NCBI GenBank assembly: GCA_020635905.1
Contig: JACJYV010000005.1
Location: forward strand, 434,001-498,000
Length of the DNA stretch: 64,000 nt
Source of the DNA: Bacteroidia bacterium
GTDB lineage: Bacteria; Bacteroidota; Bacteroidia; J057; JADKCL01
Direction: 5' to 3'
Each line of letters starts with the position of its first letter. Position 1 is the first letter of the stretch. This document shows, in pieces, positions 1 to 8,160 of the stretch. Below the pieces are notes generated by a model. That model searched no databases. It was not told the DNA's origin and saw only the letters and a list, made by a program, of their open reading frames with translations. Made by a program: the position numbers and the translations under genes.

Positions 1-2
1 AG

Positions 3-296
3 GCCATGCTCGACCATGGGAATCTGCTGGTGACCGCCTGGGAAGGGGGCATTCTGGTGGGAGTGGCCCGCTCCCTGGCTGATTTCAGCTTTTGTTGTTA
101 TCTGTCTGATCTGGCCGTGCGCAAAACCCATCAAAAACTGGGCATAGGCAAAAAGATGGTCGAAATCACCCGGGAAATGGCAGGAGAGGATTCCATGCTA
201 TTGCTGCTTTCTGCCCCTGAAGCGATGGAATATTACCCCAAACTTGAAATGGATGAGGTGAAAAACGGATTTATTTACCCCCGTAAAAAGGTCTGA
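3..296 (+). CDS. GNAT-family N-acetyltransferase, C-terminal part (cut by window start)
   Basis: The frame is open to the first base, so the gene probably begins before the window. About 97 residues are visible. They include a typical GNAT acetyl-CoA loop: a beta strand reading LSDLAV, then R-x5-K-LGIGKKM, matching the family's Q/R-x-x-G-x-G/A pattern, followed by a helix. The end (EYYPKLEM-type segment, then NGF) resembles small GNAT proteins of about 130-140 residues, so roughly 35-45 N-terminal residues are missing. A methionine at base 6 could be an internal start but would leave an incomplete fold. GNAT enzymes move an acetyl group from acetyl-CoA to an amine; the substrate here cannot be told. 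Confidence 0.75.
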   Translation, partial: AMLDHGNLLVTAWEGGILVGVARSLADFSFCCYLSDLAVRKTHQKLGIGKKMVEITREMAGEDSMLLLLSAPEAMEYYPKLEMDEVKNGFIYPRKKV

Positions 297-334
297 TTTT
301 TGCAGGCATATTCTTTTCATTCTTCAAAAAAACT

Positions 335-1342
335 ATGCCCAGGTCAATTGTAAATCTGCTGCTCATTCTGGTTATCCTGCTTCCCGCCGTTGCCCTGGCC
401 CAGAGCAGGACCCTGGAAGAATTGCATGGACTGGTGACCTATACTTCTCTGGATGAGGCCCTGAAAAATCCGCGGGAGGTCAAAAAATTCAGTCTGGAGC
501 TCAAAAAAGGGCAGAAAATTCCGCCAGACCTGTTCAAACTTCAGGCGTTGGAGTGGCTGGAAATCAAGGGTGAAGGCTTTACTTCTCTGCCCAAAGAGGC
601 AGGAATGCTGGTGAGACTGCAGGGTTTCAGTTTGCAGGCTTGCCCTCAGGCAATGCTGGGAGCGACTTTTTCTCAATTGAAAGGGATGCAATACCTGCGG
701 TTTCTCGAACTGAAAAATACGCCCCACGGTCCCGCTCTCCCTGATAATCTGGGTACATTGACCAATCTGGAAGTGCTCAACCTTTCAGGTTACCACCTGG
801 ACTCACTCCCACCTTCGGTGGGGGAACTGCAAAAACTGCAAATCCTTGATTTGCGAAGTACGGGCCTGGATACCCTCCCGGCATCCTTTGGCACCCTGAG
901 TTCCCTGCAGGAACTCCACCTGGGCAATTCATTTCAGCGGCTGCCCCGCGAAATTTGTCAACTCAGGAACCTGCGGTTCCTGGATCTTTCTTACAGTCAG
1001 ATTTCCAATCTGCCCCAGGAACTCAGCCAGCTCGAAGAGCTGGGCAGCCTGAACCTGAATTTTACCAAATTCAATCTGCCAGCCAACCTGAAGATTCTCC
1101 AACAATTGCAACCCCTCACCCATTTGTCTCTTGCAGGCTTGAAACTGGTGGAACTTCCCCCTGCCTTTGCTCAATTGAATCTGGTGGAACTGGATCTTTC
1201 CCAGAATGGTTTCAGCAGCCTGCCTGCAGCTTTGCCTGGTATGGCATCCCTCAAAAAACTCAACCTCAAAGGCAATCGTTTCCTGCCCGAAAATCAGGAA
1301 GTGATTGAAGGAGAGTTGCCGCGGGTGAAGGTTCTTTTTTGA
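335..1342 (+). CDS. Secreted leucine-rich repeat protein
   Basis: A 335-residue protein with a clear signal peptide (charged MPRS, hydrophobic LLLILVILL, ending A-L-A-Q near residue 23). From about residue 60 to the end it is made of about ten leucine-rich repeats of the LxxLxxLxLxxNxLxxLP type, for example LEVLNLSGYHLDSLPPSVGEL. The repeats are 22-24 residues long and the final one is GNRF. Such LRR solenoids bind proteins or glycans outside the cell. There is no C-terminal T9SS sorting domain and no lipobox, so it is probably periplasmic or exported another way. It converges with the ceramidase-like gene; the 76 bp between them hold a low-complexity GATTTTAGA-type tract. Confidence 0.85.
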   Translation: MPRSIVNLLLILVILLPAVALAQSRTLEELHGLVTYTSLDEALKNPREVKKFSLELKKGQKIPPDLFKLQALEWLEIKGEGFTSLPKEAGMLVRLQGFSLQACPQAMLGATFSQLKGMQYLRFLELKNTPHGPALPDNLGTLTNLEVLNLSGYHLDSLPPSVGELQKLQILDLRSTGLDTLPASFGTLSSLQELHLGNSFQRLPREICQLRNLRFLDLSYSQISNLPQELSQLEELGSLNLNFTKFNLPANLKILQQLQPLTHLSLAGLKLVELPPAFAQLNLVELDLSQNGFSSLPAALPGMASLKKLNLKGNRFLPENQEVIEGELPRVKVLF

Positions 1343-1418
1343 GATTTTAGAAGATGAGATGTTAGATTTTAGAGAATGGGGAATTTGGGGGTAGGTAAAC
1401 CAGAATTGACTTAACCTG

Positions 1419-2318
1419 TCAATTTTGTCCGTGTCTTTGTCGGGCGGAGACGACTTCACCTGCTTTCTCGGGCGTGCGGTCAGCGAAGCCGTAGTTCTCG
1501 GGATGAAATCCCTCAAGAAATTTGAACACGGCGTAGCCACTCAGGCCAGTCAAAACATGCCAGACGGCATGTCCCTGAAACCAGGAATCGGGATTGCATC
1601 CCACTTTGGCCACATCCAGACTGCGGATCACTGTGGCCACAATCATGGCTATGATGCCAAACAGCAGAAGCCCGGTACGGCGATTTCCGCCGTGCAACAT
1701 CCACAGCCAGCCACACAGCAGGACCAATACCACGATCAGAGCAGGCAGCATGACCTTTCCATTGAGGTGCCATTTGAAAATCAGGCAAAACAAATCAAAT
1801 AAAATTACCAAAATCAGGAAACCCATTTTAATTACCTGGTTTCCATTTACCTGGTTTCCGACCCGAAGACAGTAAAGTGCTCCTCCAATCAGCGCCAGAG
1901 GAAGGGAGTAGGTGCCGCCCATATCCAGTTGCTGACCCAGACGGGTCAGCGAAGCGTGGAAGAAAAAGCTGCCCGCGAATAGCCAGACATAGGAAGCCGT
2001 AAGCAAACCATAAAAAGCTCTGTAGCTACGTAAGGGGTATATTTTGTCCTGTGGAGGGCGAAATCTCCAAACCATCAATCCCAGAAAGAGATAAGCGAGA
2101 TTCGACCAGGAATTTGCAGGCTGACGGATTACCGCCTCCATTTGATTGGCTTCGCAATACTCAGCACCCAGTCCAGCCTTGGCCAGTTCCATTCCCTCCC
2201 AGATTTTACCTCCCTGAGGCAAGGATTGAAACCAGAAGATCCCCAAAACCGCAAGCAAGGAAACCAAAATAAAAATTCCGGTTTCCCAAACTGCTTTTTT
2301 ATTGTCCTTCATTGCCAT
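1419..2318 (-). CDS. Ceramidase-like (CREST superfamily) membrane protein
   Basis: A 299-residue integral membrane protein with about seven hydrophobic segments. It shows the CREST/alkaline-ceramidase signature in order. First comes an N-terminal CE...IRQPANSWSNLAYLFLGL segment. Next is SFFFH, matching the family's S-x3-H, followed by LGQQLDMGG, which supplies the family Asp. Near the C terminus is HAVWH, matching H-x3-H. The His and Asp residues bind the catalytic zinc in this superfamily, which hydrolyses amide bonds of ceramide-like lipids. Bacteroidota often make sphingolipids, so a lipid substrate is plausible, but this is inference from motifs. A second in-frame ATG lies two codons in. 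The gene is divergent from the lipoprotein at 2452, with a dyad between them. Confidence 0.7.
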   Translation of the reverse strand: MAMKDNKKAVWETGIFILVSLLAVLGIFWFQSLPQGGKIWEGMELAKAGLGAEYCEANQMEAVIRQPANSWSNLAYLFLGLMVWRFRPPQDKIYPLRSYRAFYGLLTASYVWLFAGSFFFHASLTRLGQQLDMGGTYSLPLALIGGALYCLRVGNQVNGNQVIKMGFLILVILFDLFCLIFKWHLNGKVMLPALIVVLVLLCGWLWMLHGGNRRTGLLLFGIIAMIVATVIRSLDVAKVGCNPDSWFQGHAVWHVLTGLSGYAVFKFLEGFHPENYGFADRTPEKAGEVVSARQRHGQN

Positions 2319-2366
2319 TTGGATATAAATCCCCCGGCACGGGACAGGGACTGTCTCGTGATCCGA

Positions 2367-2398
2367 TTTGCAGGAAAATTAACCAATTTTATTGCAAA
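2367..2398. promoter_or_regulatory. Dyad in divergent promoter region
   Basis: TTTGCA and TGCAAA lie at the two ends of a 32-bp stretch with AAAATT/AATTTT in matching inner positions; 12 of the 16 half-site positions are symmetric. It sits between the divergent starts at 2318 (minus) and 2452 (plus), where a shared operator would be expected. No regulator is identified. Confidence 0.35.
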
Positions 2399-2451
2399 AG
2401 GTGTGCTTTATCCCGGAAAATCCCCATATTTCTACTGCAAAAAAGACACAA

Positions 2452-3195
2452 ATGAGAAAGATATTCCCCTGGATTGCAGTTCTGATTTTCCTGCTTGGCT
2501 GTGATAAAAATACGGTTTGGAAGGACCAGCTGGCCCAGATGAAGGTCAAAGGCGATGTGGACTGGCTCGACGAAAGGTATTTTGTGATCTTTGACGGTAA
2601 AGCCATTCCCATGAGTGGTTCAGTCCAGTATTTCAACGAGCAGGGCTGGGTAATCAACGAGGTCACCTATAAGAAAGGGAATGAATTCGAGTCGCGCAAT
2701 GTCATGGAAATGGACGGCACAGGCAAGCCTGTGAGCGGAAAACGCATGGATGAGGACGGCAATGTGACCCATCGCCTTAAATTTTCCTATAACGAAAAAA
2801 CCCGCCAGACGGTGCTGGACGCTTTTATGCCCGAGGGCGAGCACCTGGCTTACCGCATTACCCGTCAATTCGACCACAACTGGAATAATGTGGAAGAATC
2901 CCTTTCAGGCGCGGAGGGAAATCTGGTCATGACCACCCAAAAAACCCTGGACGAGGACGGAAACATCGTCAAGGTGCGGCAGACTGATGCAGATGAAACC
3001 CAGGAAATCATTCAGGAATTCACCTATGACAATAACGGGGTGGCTCTTTCGGGCTTCAATCCCGGCGATGCGACCGGCGCAAGCGCCAGCTCTTTCAAGT
3101 ACCAGTGGGACGACCAGGGCAACTGGATCCGCAAGGATATTTTTAAGGGTGGGGTTTTGACCGAATATACCCTGCGCACCTACAAGTACCGTTAG
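2452..3195 (+). CDS. Lipoprotein with RHS/YD-like strands, unknown function
   Basis: The start was chosen at MRKIFPWIAV (base 2452) because it gives a lipoprotein signal peptide ending in the lipobox LLGC, with Cys at residue 17; the frame is open upstream but that part is not signal-like. The mature protein (about 230 residues) is a run of beta-strand pairs with motifs such as EFTYDNNGV and QWDDQGNWIRK, resembling YD/RHS or MORN-like strands found in Bacteroidota lipoproteins. This suggests a cell-envelope beta-sheet protein. The enzyme or ligand is unknown. It converges on the sulfatase gene with 3 bp between the stop codons. Confidence 0.6.
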   Translation: MRKIFPWIAVLIFLLGCDKNTVWKDQLAQMKVKGDVDWLDERYFVIFDGKAIPMSGSVQYFNEQGWVINEVTYKKGNEFESRNVMEMDGTGKPVSGKRMDEDGNVTHRLKFSYNEKTRQTVLDAFMPEGEHLAYRITRQFDHNWNNVEESLSGAEGNLVMTTQKTLDEDGNIVKVRQTDADETQEIIQEFTYDNNGVALSGFNPGDATGASASSFKYQWDDQGNWIRKDIFKGGVLTEYTLRTYKYR

Positions 3196-3198
3196 GCC

Positions 3199-4824
3199 TT
3201 ACAAAGGAAAATAAAAGGGCCTTTCTCCATCCATGAATTTGTAATCCATGACCCGCGGCCAACGGGGCGGCGCCATTTGTGCATTCCAGGCATCAAATTC
3301 AGCCTTCAGTTCCTTTACCAGTTCGGGGTGGGCTGAAACCTGTTCCTGGCTTTCTGTTTTATCCTCAAGAATGTTATACAAGGCTTCATTTCCGCCCAGA
3401 TCATCCCACACCAGCTTCCAGTCGCCTTTGTGGACGGCCTTGCTGTAACCAGAGCGCCAGCAAAGCACCTCGTGGGGTGCTCCTGCTACTGAATCCTGCA
3501 AGTAGGGCAACAGATCCTGCCCGTCATAGGGACGGTCAGTGGGCAAAGCCACCTGAGCCAGGGAAGCGATGGTGGCAAAGATATCCATGGCAATCACGGG
3601 AGAATCGTACTTTTTACCTGAAGGCAATACACCCGGCCAGCGCATCATGAGTGGTACGTTGAGCCCGCCCTCGAAATGGGTGAACTTGCCGCCCTTGAGG
3701 GGAGCGTTATCCGTGGCTCCCGTGTATGTGGCGCCGCCGTTGTCGCTGAGAAATACGACCAGGGTATTTTCATCCAGACCATTTTCCCGCAGAGAGTGCA
3801 TGATTTCTCCCACTGCATCATCCAGGGATTTGATCATAGCCAGGTAAACCCGCTTGTTCCGGTCCTTGATGTGGGCAAACTGATCATAATAGGCCCTGGT
3901 GGCCTGAAAAGGGGTGTGGGGTGCGCTGAAAGGCAGGTAAAGGAAGAATGGATTTTCCTTGTGTGACTGAATGAAGTTCACCGCTTCCTCGCGGATGCGG
4001 TCGGTCAGGTACATGGAATCGAGGACCAGCTCATTATTGCGGCGAATGGCGCAGCTTTCCTCGCGGCCCCTGCCCCAGATAAAAGGATCAGAGAAGTCCT
4101 TGTGGCGCTGGTTGACGATGAAGGGATCTGAAGTATCGGGATAGTACATGGAATGGGCTTCCAGAAACCCATAGTGGTAGTCAAAGCCGCGGTTGGTGGG
4201 CCAGAAGGCCTCCTGATTGCCCAGGTGCCACTTGCCAATGATGCCAGTGGCATAGCCCTGCTTTTTGAGCAGCTCTGCGAGGGTGATTTCAGAAGGCGGC
4301 AGTCCCTGCCGGTCCATGTCCACCTGCCTTGGAAAGGCAGACTGGGTGGCCACATCCCACTGGTCCGTGTCGATAAACCAGTCGAATACGAAGTATTCGA
4401 GGCGGTTTTTGGGGTAGCGCAGGTGATACTGGTAGTCGTAGCCATAGCGTTGCTGGTAGCGGCCGGTCAGCAGACCGGCCCGGGAGGGGCTACAGACGGG
4501 GGAGGACACGTAGCCGTCACCGAAGGTGACGCCCTGCAAGCCGATGGAATCGAGGTGGGGGGTTTGCAAAAACGGGCTGCCGTAGAGGGAAATATCCGTC
4601 TTGCCAAGGTCATCGGCCATGATCAGCACGATATTGGGCAGGCGGGTGGCTGGCTTTTCCGGGGTTTGGGCCAGAAAGTCGCGGTTGAAAGCCATTCTGG
4701 CTTCATCAAACCTGATCTCAAACTCTGCACTGCTCAGGGGCCAGAGGAGCCAACCCAGCAACAGCATCAGCAATACGATCCCGATTTTCAGACGGAGAGA
4801 GAGTCTGCCCAGTAATTTTCGCAT
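3199..4824 (-). CDS. Type I sulfatase (alkaline phosphatase superfamily)
   Basis: A 541-residue sulfatase. After an N-terminal membrane segment (residues about 13-33) comes the metal-binding start NIVLIMADDLG (Asp71, Asp72). The sulfatase signature CSPSRAGLLTGR follows, with Cys111 as the residue converted to formylglycine. Further typical blocks are GIIGKWHLG, FFLYLPFSAPHTPF, VVFLSDNGG and the C-terminal LVWDDLGGNEALYNILEDKTE. The enzyme should hydrolyse a sulfate ester, probably on a polysaccharide, in the periplasm. The start is placed at MRKLLG: 48 upstream codons are open but run into the neighbouring gene and lack signal character. It follows the anti-sigma gene with only 14 bp between and may be co-transcribed. 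Confidence 0.9.
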   Translation of the reverse strand: MRKLLGRLSLRLKIGIVLLMLLLGWLLWPLSSAEFEIRFDEARMAFNRDFLAQTPEKPATRLPNIVLIMADDLGKTDISLYGSPFLQTPHLDSIGLQGVTFGDGYVSSPVCSPSRAGLLTGRYQQRYGYDYQYHLRYPKNRLEYFVFDWFIDTDQWDVATQSAFPRQVDMDRQGLPPSEITLAELLKKQGYATGIIGKWHLGNQEAFWPTNRGFDYHYGFLEAHSMYYPDTSDPFIVNQRHKDFSDPFIWGRGREESCAIRRNNELVLDSMYLTDRIREEAVNFIQSHKENPFFLYLPFSAPHTPFQATRAYYDQFAHIKDRNKRVYLAMIKSLDDAVGEIMHSLRENGLDENTLVVFLSDNGGATYTGATDNAPLKGGKFTHFEGGLNVPLMMRWPGVLPSGKKYDSPVIAMDIFATIASLAQVALPTDRPYDGQDLLPYLQDSVAGAPHEVLCWRSGYSKAVHKGDWKLVWDDLGGNEALYNILEDKTESQEQVSAHPELVKELKAEFDAWNAQMAPPRWPRVMDYKFMDGERPFYFPL

Positions 4825-4838
4825 GGGCAAAAATACAA

Positions 4839-6296
4839 TTATTTGATTTCCTTCAGACGCTCTGTGGCCTTTGATTTGAATTCTCCTGAACCATTTTCCA
4901 GGTCTTTGAGAATTTTGCGGGCAGCCTGCAGTTCGTTGCGGCGCACGTGGATTTCGGCCAGATACCACTGGGCCTGGTCGTAGTGCTTGCCTGAAGGGTT
5001 TTGAGTCAGGTACTGGAAATGCTTTTCTGCATTATTATAGAGGCCCAGTTCAAAGTAGGCAACACCCCCATAAAACCGTGCTTCGCGGTTGGCCGGGTCC
5101 ACGGCGATCACTTCCTCGAAGCTTTTGACAGCATCCGTGAAGTTTTTATTGTCGTAGTGGCTCATGCCTTCATCCTGGAGGGTTTGGGCATTGCTCCAGG
5201 TCGATTTGTCACTGTCGTAATATACACCCGCAGGCGGGCTGATGGCTTTGGACACCCCTTTGGTGGCTACACTTTTGGTGGCGGCGTTGCGGGTAGTGGT
5301 GGTCGTGGTCTGGGAAATGGGTTCCATAGAAGGTGCATCGTCCTTAGAATCCTTCCTTTTGTTCAGTTCGCGTTTGGTGCCTTTATAATCCAGCTTGTCG
5401 TCGTCCACAGAGTAAACGTCCGTCTGGTAACCTCCATTCAGGTAGGCGTCCTCTTTATTCGGGTCGGCAGCCACAGTAATTTCCTCCATGGCGATCTCAT
5501 CCTCAGGGATATCCTGTACCAGGGCTTTCTTGCCTTCCTGGCTTCGGTTGAGGGTGGTGGCGGAAGCAATCTGATCCATTTTAACGGGTTCAGACTCCAC
5601 GGTTTTCATGGGTTTGGATGCAGTTACATTGTCCAGGGCTGCAATGTCCTCGTTTTGGGCATCGGCAAAAGCCCCACCTCCGTTTACTTCCTTGTTGGCT
5701 ACTTTGGGCATACTAATTTGTTCGGGGGCATCCTTCAGCTCACTTTTGGATTCCATATCCCGGACCTCCATGGTGGTGCCGGTCAGATTGGCGTCCGTTT
5801 CACCCTGTTCGGGATCGGGCAGACCTTCGCTGTCAGAGAAAAGGGGAGGTTTTTCCGATTCCTTGCTATCCATGACCGGGGCCGGGCTTTCATTTTCAGC
5901 CAGGGTTTTCACCTGGTCAACCTGGTCACCAGAGTTGGAGGTCCAGACTCCCCAGGTGATCACGGCCAGGGCGGCCACGGCTGCGGCGGCCTGCCACATC
6001 CAGGCATAACTGCCTCCACCCGAGCCTTGTCCGCTGCCTTTTTCGAGTGCTTGGGCTCCCGTTTTTTCCTGTATGCGGGCATTGAGGGCCGCCAGGCTGC
6101 CATAGACCAGGGAGTCGTCTTTCACCAGGGCAATTCCATCCAGGGCTTCTTCGCACAATTCGCATTCCTTCAGGTGAGCGGCGGCCAGGGCCTTGTCACG
6201 CTGGCTCAGAGAACCATCGAGGTAGCCGCGCATACCTTTCAGATTGAGACACCCGGTCTCATCGAAAATGTGCGTTTTATGTATGACTTCACTCAT
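4839..6296 (-). CDS. Anti-sigma factor with zinc-finger-like N terminus and C-terminal TPR domain
   Basis: A 485-residue single-pass membrane protein next to an ECF sigma gene. The N terminus carries HLKECELC (His41, Cys45, Cys48), the H-x3-C-x2-C pattern of zinc-binding anti-sigma domains. One transmembrane helix (residues about 99-118) follows a Gly/Ser linker. A long acidic, low-complexity stretch (about 120-360) leads to tetratricopeptide repeats (about 365-480; e.g. SHYDNKNFTDAVKSFEEVI). The layout suggests a cytoplasmic sigma-binding part and an outside TPR sensor. It overlaps the sigma gene by 8 bp (6289-6296), which implies translational coupling. Its ligand is unknown. Confidence 0.8.
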   Translation of the reverse strand: MSEVIHKTHIFDETGCLNLKGMRGYLDGSLSQRDKALAAAHLKECELCEEALDGIALVKDDSLVYGSLAALNARIQEKTGAQALEKGSGQGSGGGSYAWMWQAAAAVAALAVITWGVWTSNSGDQVDQVKTLAENESPAPVMDSKESEKPPLFSDSEGLPDPEQGETDANLTGTTMEVRDMESKSELKDAPEQISMPKVANKEVNGGGAFADAQNEDIAALDNVTASKPMKTVESEPVKMDQIASATTLNRSQEGKKALVQDIPEDEIAMEEITVAADPNKEDAYLNGGYQTDVYSVDDDKLDYKGTKRELNKRKDSKDDAPSMEPISQTTTTTTRNAATKSVATKGVSKAISPPAGVYYDSDKSTWSNAQTLQDEGMSHYDNKNFTDAVKSFEEVIAVDPANREARFYGGVAYFELGLYNNAEKHFQYLTQNPSGKHYDQAQWYLAEIHVRRNELQAARKILKDLENGSGEFKSKATERLKEIK

Positions 6297-6876
6297 TGGG
6301 TTTCTCTAACTTGATTTTCAAATTTCGCTTACCGTTCTGTATGTAACTTTTCACTTCATTCATACTAAAGCCGGTATGGGCGGCAATTTCTTCGTAAGAA
6401 CTGTCCTGCAGGTAAAACATCTCCACGCAGGTTCGCTGGTGGTCTTTCAGACCTTCGAGCGCTTCCCGCAGGGCGATGACCTGCATTTCACGCTCCTGTT
6501 CTTCATCAGGGTGCATAAAATCCACAGATTCCATAAGCGACTCCTGAGAATTTTTAAAATCTTCAAACCTGGCCATCTGACGCTTTTCTTTGCGCAGTCT
6601 CATCAGGCAATAATTCTTGGTTGCGCGGGCCAGCCAGCTTTTGAAATTCTGGATTTCGTACTTCAGCAATTCCTTCAGCAGGTACTCAAACACCTGCATG
6701 GCCATGTCCTGGGCCTCCTCCTCGTCGTTCATGTATTTCCGGCAAATGGCGAAAATCTGCAGGGAATACCGCTCATACAAAGTTCCAACAAAGGTACTGT
6801 CCTCTGTGGCTTTGTATTTGGCGATCAGCTCCAGGTCTGATAGCGGCTCCTTCTTTGTTGACTTCCGAAAAAACAT
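6289..6876 (-). CDS. ECF-type RNA polymerase sigma factor
   Basis: A 195-residue sigma-70 family protein of ECF size. Region 2 is seen as GTLYERYSLQIFAICRKYMNDEEEAQDMAMQVFE-type sequence (about residues 30-70) followed by SWLARATKNYCLMRLRKEKR. Region 4 is the helix-turn-helix DSSYEEIAAHTGFSMNEVKSYIQNGKRNLK (about 155-185). Between them is a charged linker. It should direct RNA polymerase to a small regulon. It is the first gene of a unit with the overlapping anti-sigma factor; the sulfatase may be the third member. The target promoter cannot be read from this window. Confidence 0.9.
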   Translation of the reverse strand: MFFRKSTKKEPLSDLELIAKYKATEDSTFVGTLYERYSLQIFAICRKYMNDEEEAQDMAMQVFEYLLKELLKYEIQNFKSWLARATKNYCLMRLRKEKRQMARFEDFKNSQESLMESVDFMHPDEEQEREMQVIALREALEGLKDHQRTCVEMFYLQDSSYEEIAAHTGFSMNEVKSYIQNGKRNLKIKLEKPNE

Positions 6877-6980
6877 ACGGGGGACAAAATCCAGTTACAA
6901 ATTAAACAAAATTTCCCGGGGAATATTGCAGCCCTGTGCAAAGGCAAGCAGATTCCTTTGCGGGAATTCCTTTCTGAAAC

Positions 6981-6992
6981 TGACCCTGGTCA
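6981..6992. promoter_or_regulatory. TGACC/GGTCA palindrome
   Basis: A 12-bp palindrome, TGACC-CT-GGTCA, lies 8 bp upstream of the sigma54-like promoter at 7000. Its closeness suggests a regulator site, but no regulator is known and a chance dyad of this size is possible. Confidence 0.3.
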
Positions 6993-6999
6993 TTTCGGG

Positions 7000-7018
7000 T
7001 TTGGCACAGGAATTGTAA
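7000..7018 (+). promoter_or_regulatory. Candidate sigma54-type promoter
   Basis: The sequence TTTGGCACAGGAATTGTA has the -24 element TTGGCAC and a -12 element TTGT. Ten bases separate GG from GT, the canonical GG-N10-GC spacing with one change (GC to GT). An overlapping alternative is a Bacteroidota housekeeping-type pair, TTTC (6993) with TAACCTTG (7016) 19 bp on. Either would start a transcript near 7028-7030. No protein-coding gene follows; the terminator at 7053 does. Confidence 0.4.
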
Positions 7019-7027
7019 CCTTGCTTT

Positions 7028-7083
7028 TCAAATTAAATTACCAAACCATTCCAGGACTGTCCTTCGGGGCGGTCCTTTTGTTT
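7028..7083 (+). ncRNA. Possible very short terminated RNA
   Basis: Between a candidate promoter (7000-7018) and a strong terminator (7053-7083) there are only about 25 bases of A/T-rich, unpaired leader and no ORF. The nearest plus-strand gene upstream ends at 3195 and two oppositely directed genes lie between, so the terminator does not serve a known gene. A roughly 50-nt RNA is the simplest reading. It is unlike any RNA family I recognise. Confidence 0.3.
7053..7083 (+). terminator. Rho-independent terminator with UUCG tetraloop
   Basis: AGGACTGTCC pairs with GGGCGGTCCT (10 bp including two G-U pairs) around a TTCG tetraloop and is followed by TTTGTTTTT. The T tail exists only on the plus strand, so it ends a rightward transcript. 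Confidence 0.7.
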
Positions 7084-7283
7084 TTGGTGGGTGATGTTTT
7101 TAATCTCAGGATGGGTTGAGGGGCAATTGGCAATGAATAATGCGCAAAGACCAATTATCGATTCACAATTGGAAGCCGGGGGAGCGGGCGACCCGGGCAG
7201 GGGCACAGACGGAGGATGATGGAAGTACCTACGGCTTACAGAGGGCTTACTGTGCTCTTATATAGGGGATATATATTCTGAAT

Positions 7284-7328
7284 ACCATGGAAATACCATA
7301 AGAAAACCATGGGAATACCATAAGGAAA
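7284..7328. repeat. Two tandem copies of a 22-23 bp unit
   Basis: ACCATGGAAATACCATAAG is followed directly by ACCATGGGAATACCATAAG, each with a short A-rich spacer. The unit contains two ACCAT words. The rest of the 6877-7577 interval holds no gene that can be supported. Confidence 0.5.
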
Positions 7329-7436
7329 CATTAAGAAACCCCCGGTTTTGGAGGTGGGGTTGGAGGGGTGTGGTGGTAAGGTACGTATTTGGGGGGAATT
7401 TTGTGGGGAATTTTGTTTTGTGGGGGTGGAGTTTTT

Positions 7437-7536
7437 GGGAAACAACATGGTCGTTTCCCTACGGGGTTGGGGGGTGGGCTTTTGGAAACAACATGGTCGT
7501 TTCCCTACGGGGTCGGGGGGCTGGCTTTTTGGAAAC
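7437..7536. repeat. Palindromic repeat cluster 1 (two full copies, one half copy)
   Basis: Each full copy has arms GGAAACAAC and GTCGTTTCC around the triplet ATG, followed by CTACGGGG and a G-rich spacer ending in GGCTTTTTGG. Copies start at 7438 and 7484, and a half copy (GGAAAC only) starts at 7531, giving a unit of about 46 bp. On the minus strand the one imperfect pair becomes a G-U pair, so a stem forms better in leftward RNA. The same unit recurs at 10566 and 12051. Confidence 0.75.
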
Positions 7537-7576
7537 GTCACGTGTAGCTGGGGTGCGAGCAAGGCGAGCATCTAAG

Positions 7577-8031
7577 CTACCCCAATGTTGTAGCCTTTTC
7601 TATTTCTTCTATGGTCGGAAGGTTTGGCTTAAGCTCATCTGGAATTGCTTTACTCAATTCGTATTCTGCAACCCCAATAGGCTGAGACATTCCCCTTAAT
7701 GCATATTCCGCTTCGATCTTATTTCTTGATTTGCATAGCAGAATGCCGATGGTAGCATTTTCGAAATAATTACCACATTATGTCCCCAAGGAATTTGTCC
7801 AACAAGTTGTTGGACTTTTTCAATCTCCTGGTTTTCATTGGAATAGAATTCAAACCACTTCTTCATCGAAAATAGATTTGATCGCGAAAAGCCCTTTTGG
7901 TTTGGGAACTCCTTTTGCAAATCTTTCGAAAGAGTTTCAACAACGGAGCTGCCCCAATCAGTTGTTTTAATTTTTTCAGAAATGGATTCGCCCAAATCCC
8001 AATACAATTTCAGCTGAACCGGCCAAAACAT
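7577..8031 (-). pseudogene. DUF1016 (PDDEXK nuclease, YhcG-like) gene remnant
   Basis: Two pieces of one family are seen. From 8013 leftward the frame reads LKLYWDLGE, WGSSVVETLSKDL, KGFSRSNLFSMKKW and QQLVGQIPWGHN, which is the DUF1016 N-terminal domain. After a frame change near 7760, the other frame reads IGILLCKSRNKIEAEYALRG, MSQPIGVAEYEL and LPTIEEIE and stops at 7577; this is the extreme C terminus of the same family. The roughly 150-200 residues between, including most of the nuclease core, are deleted. The N terminus is cut exactly where repeat end A begins (8013). The remnant is therefore inactive. DUF1016 proteins are linked to restriction and mobile-element loci. Confidence 0.8.
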
Positions 8032-8160
8032 TACCCTGCTTCAGGCAGTATTGCCCACCTCTCCATAAATCCATCCATCCCTCGCACTGGAGCCAGAGCT
8101 CAACGCTTGCTTCAATGAAGTGGGCGCCTTACGCCACTTCATTGGAGGTTAATTGTTGTA
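8013..8160. repeat. Cassette left end, copy A
   Basis: About 148 bp that recur at 9583-9750 with small indels. Shared blocks include GCTGAACCGGCCAAAACAT, TATTGCCCACCTCTCCATAA and the hairpin CAATGAAGTGG/CCACTTCATTG (8113-8144) with loop GCGCCTTACG, then GGTTAATTGTTGT. Copy A abuts the truncated DUF1016 fragment on its left and the membrane-protein cargo gene on its right. Confidence 0.75.

Noticed and set aside
5001..6314. Plus-strand open frame of 437 codons
   Set aside because: It lies opposite the anti-sigma gene, whose zinc-finger, membrane helix and TPR features are clear; the plus frame shows no known domain.
7348..7699. Overlapping short ORFs rich in NNMVVSLRG text
   Set aside because: They are translations of the palindromic repeat unit and its G-rich spacer.
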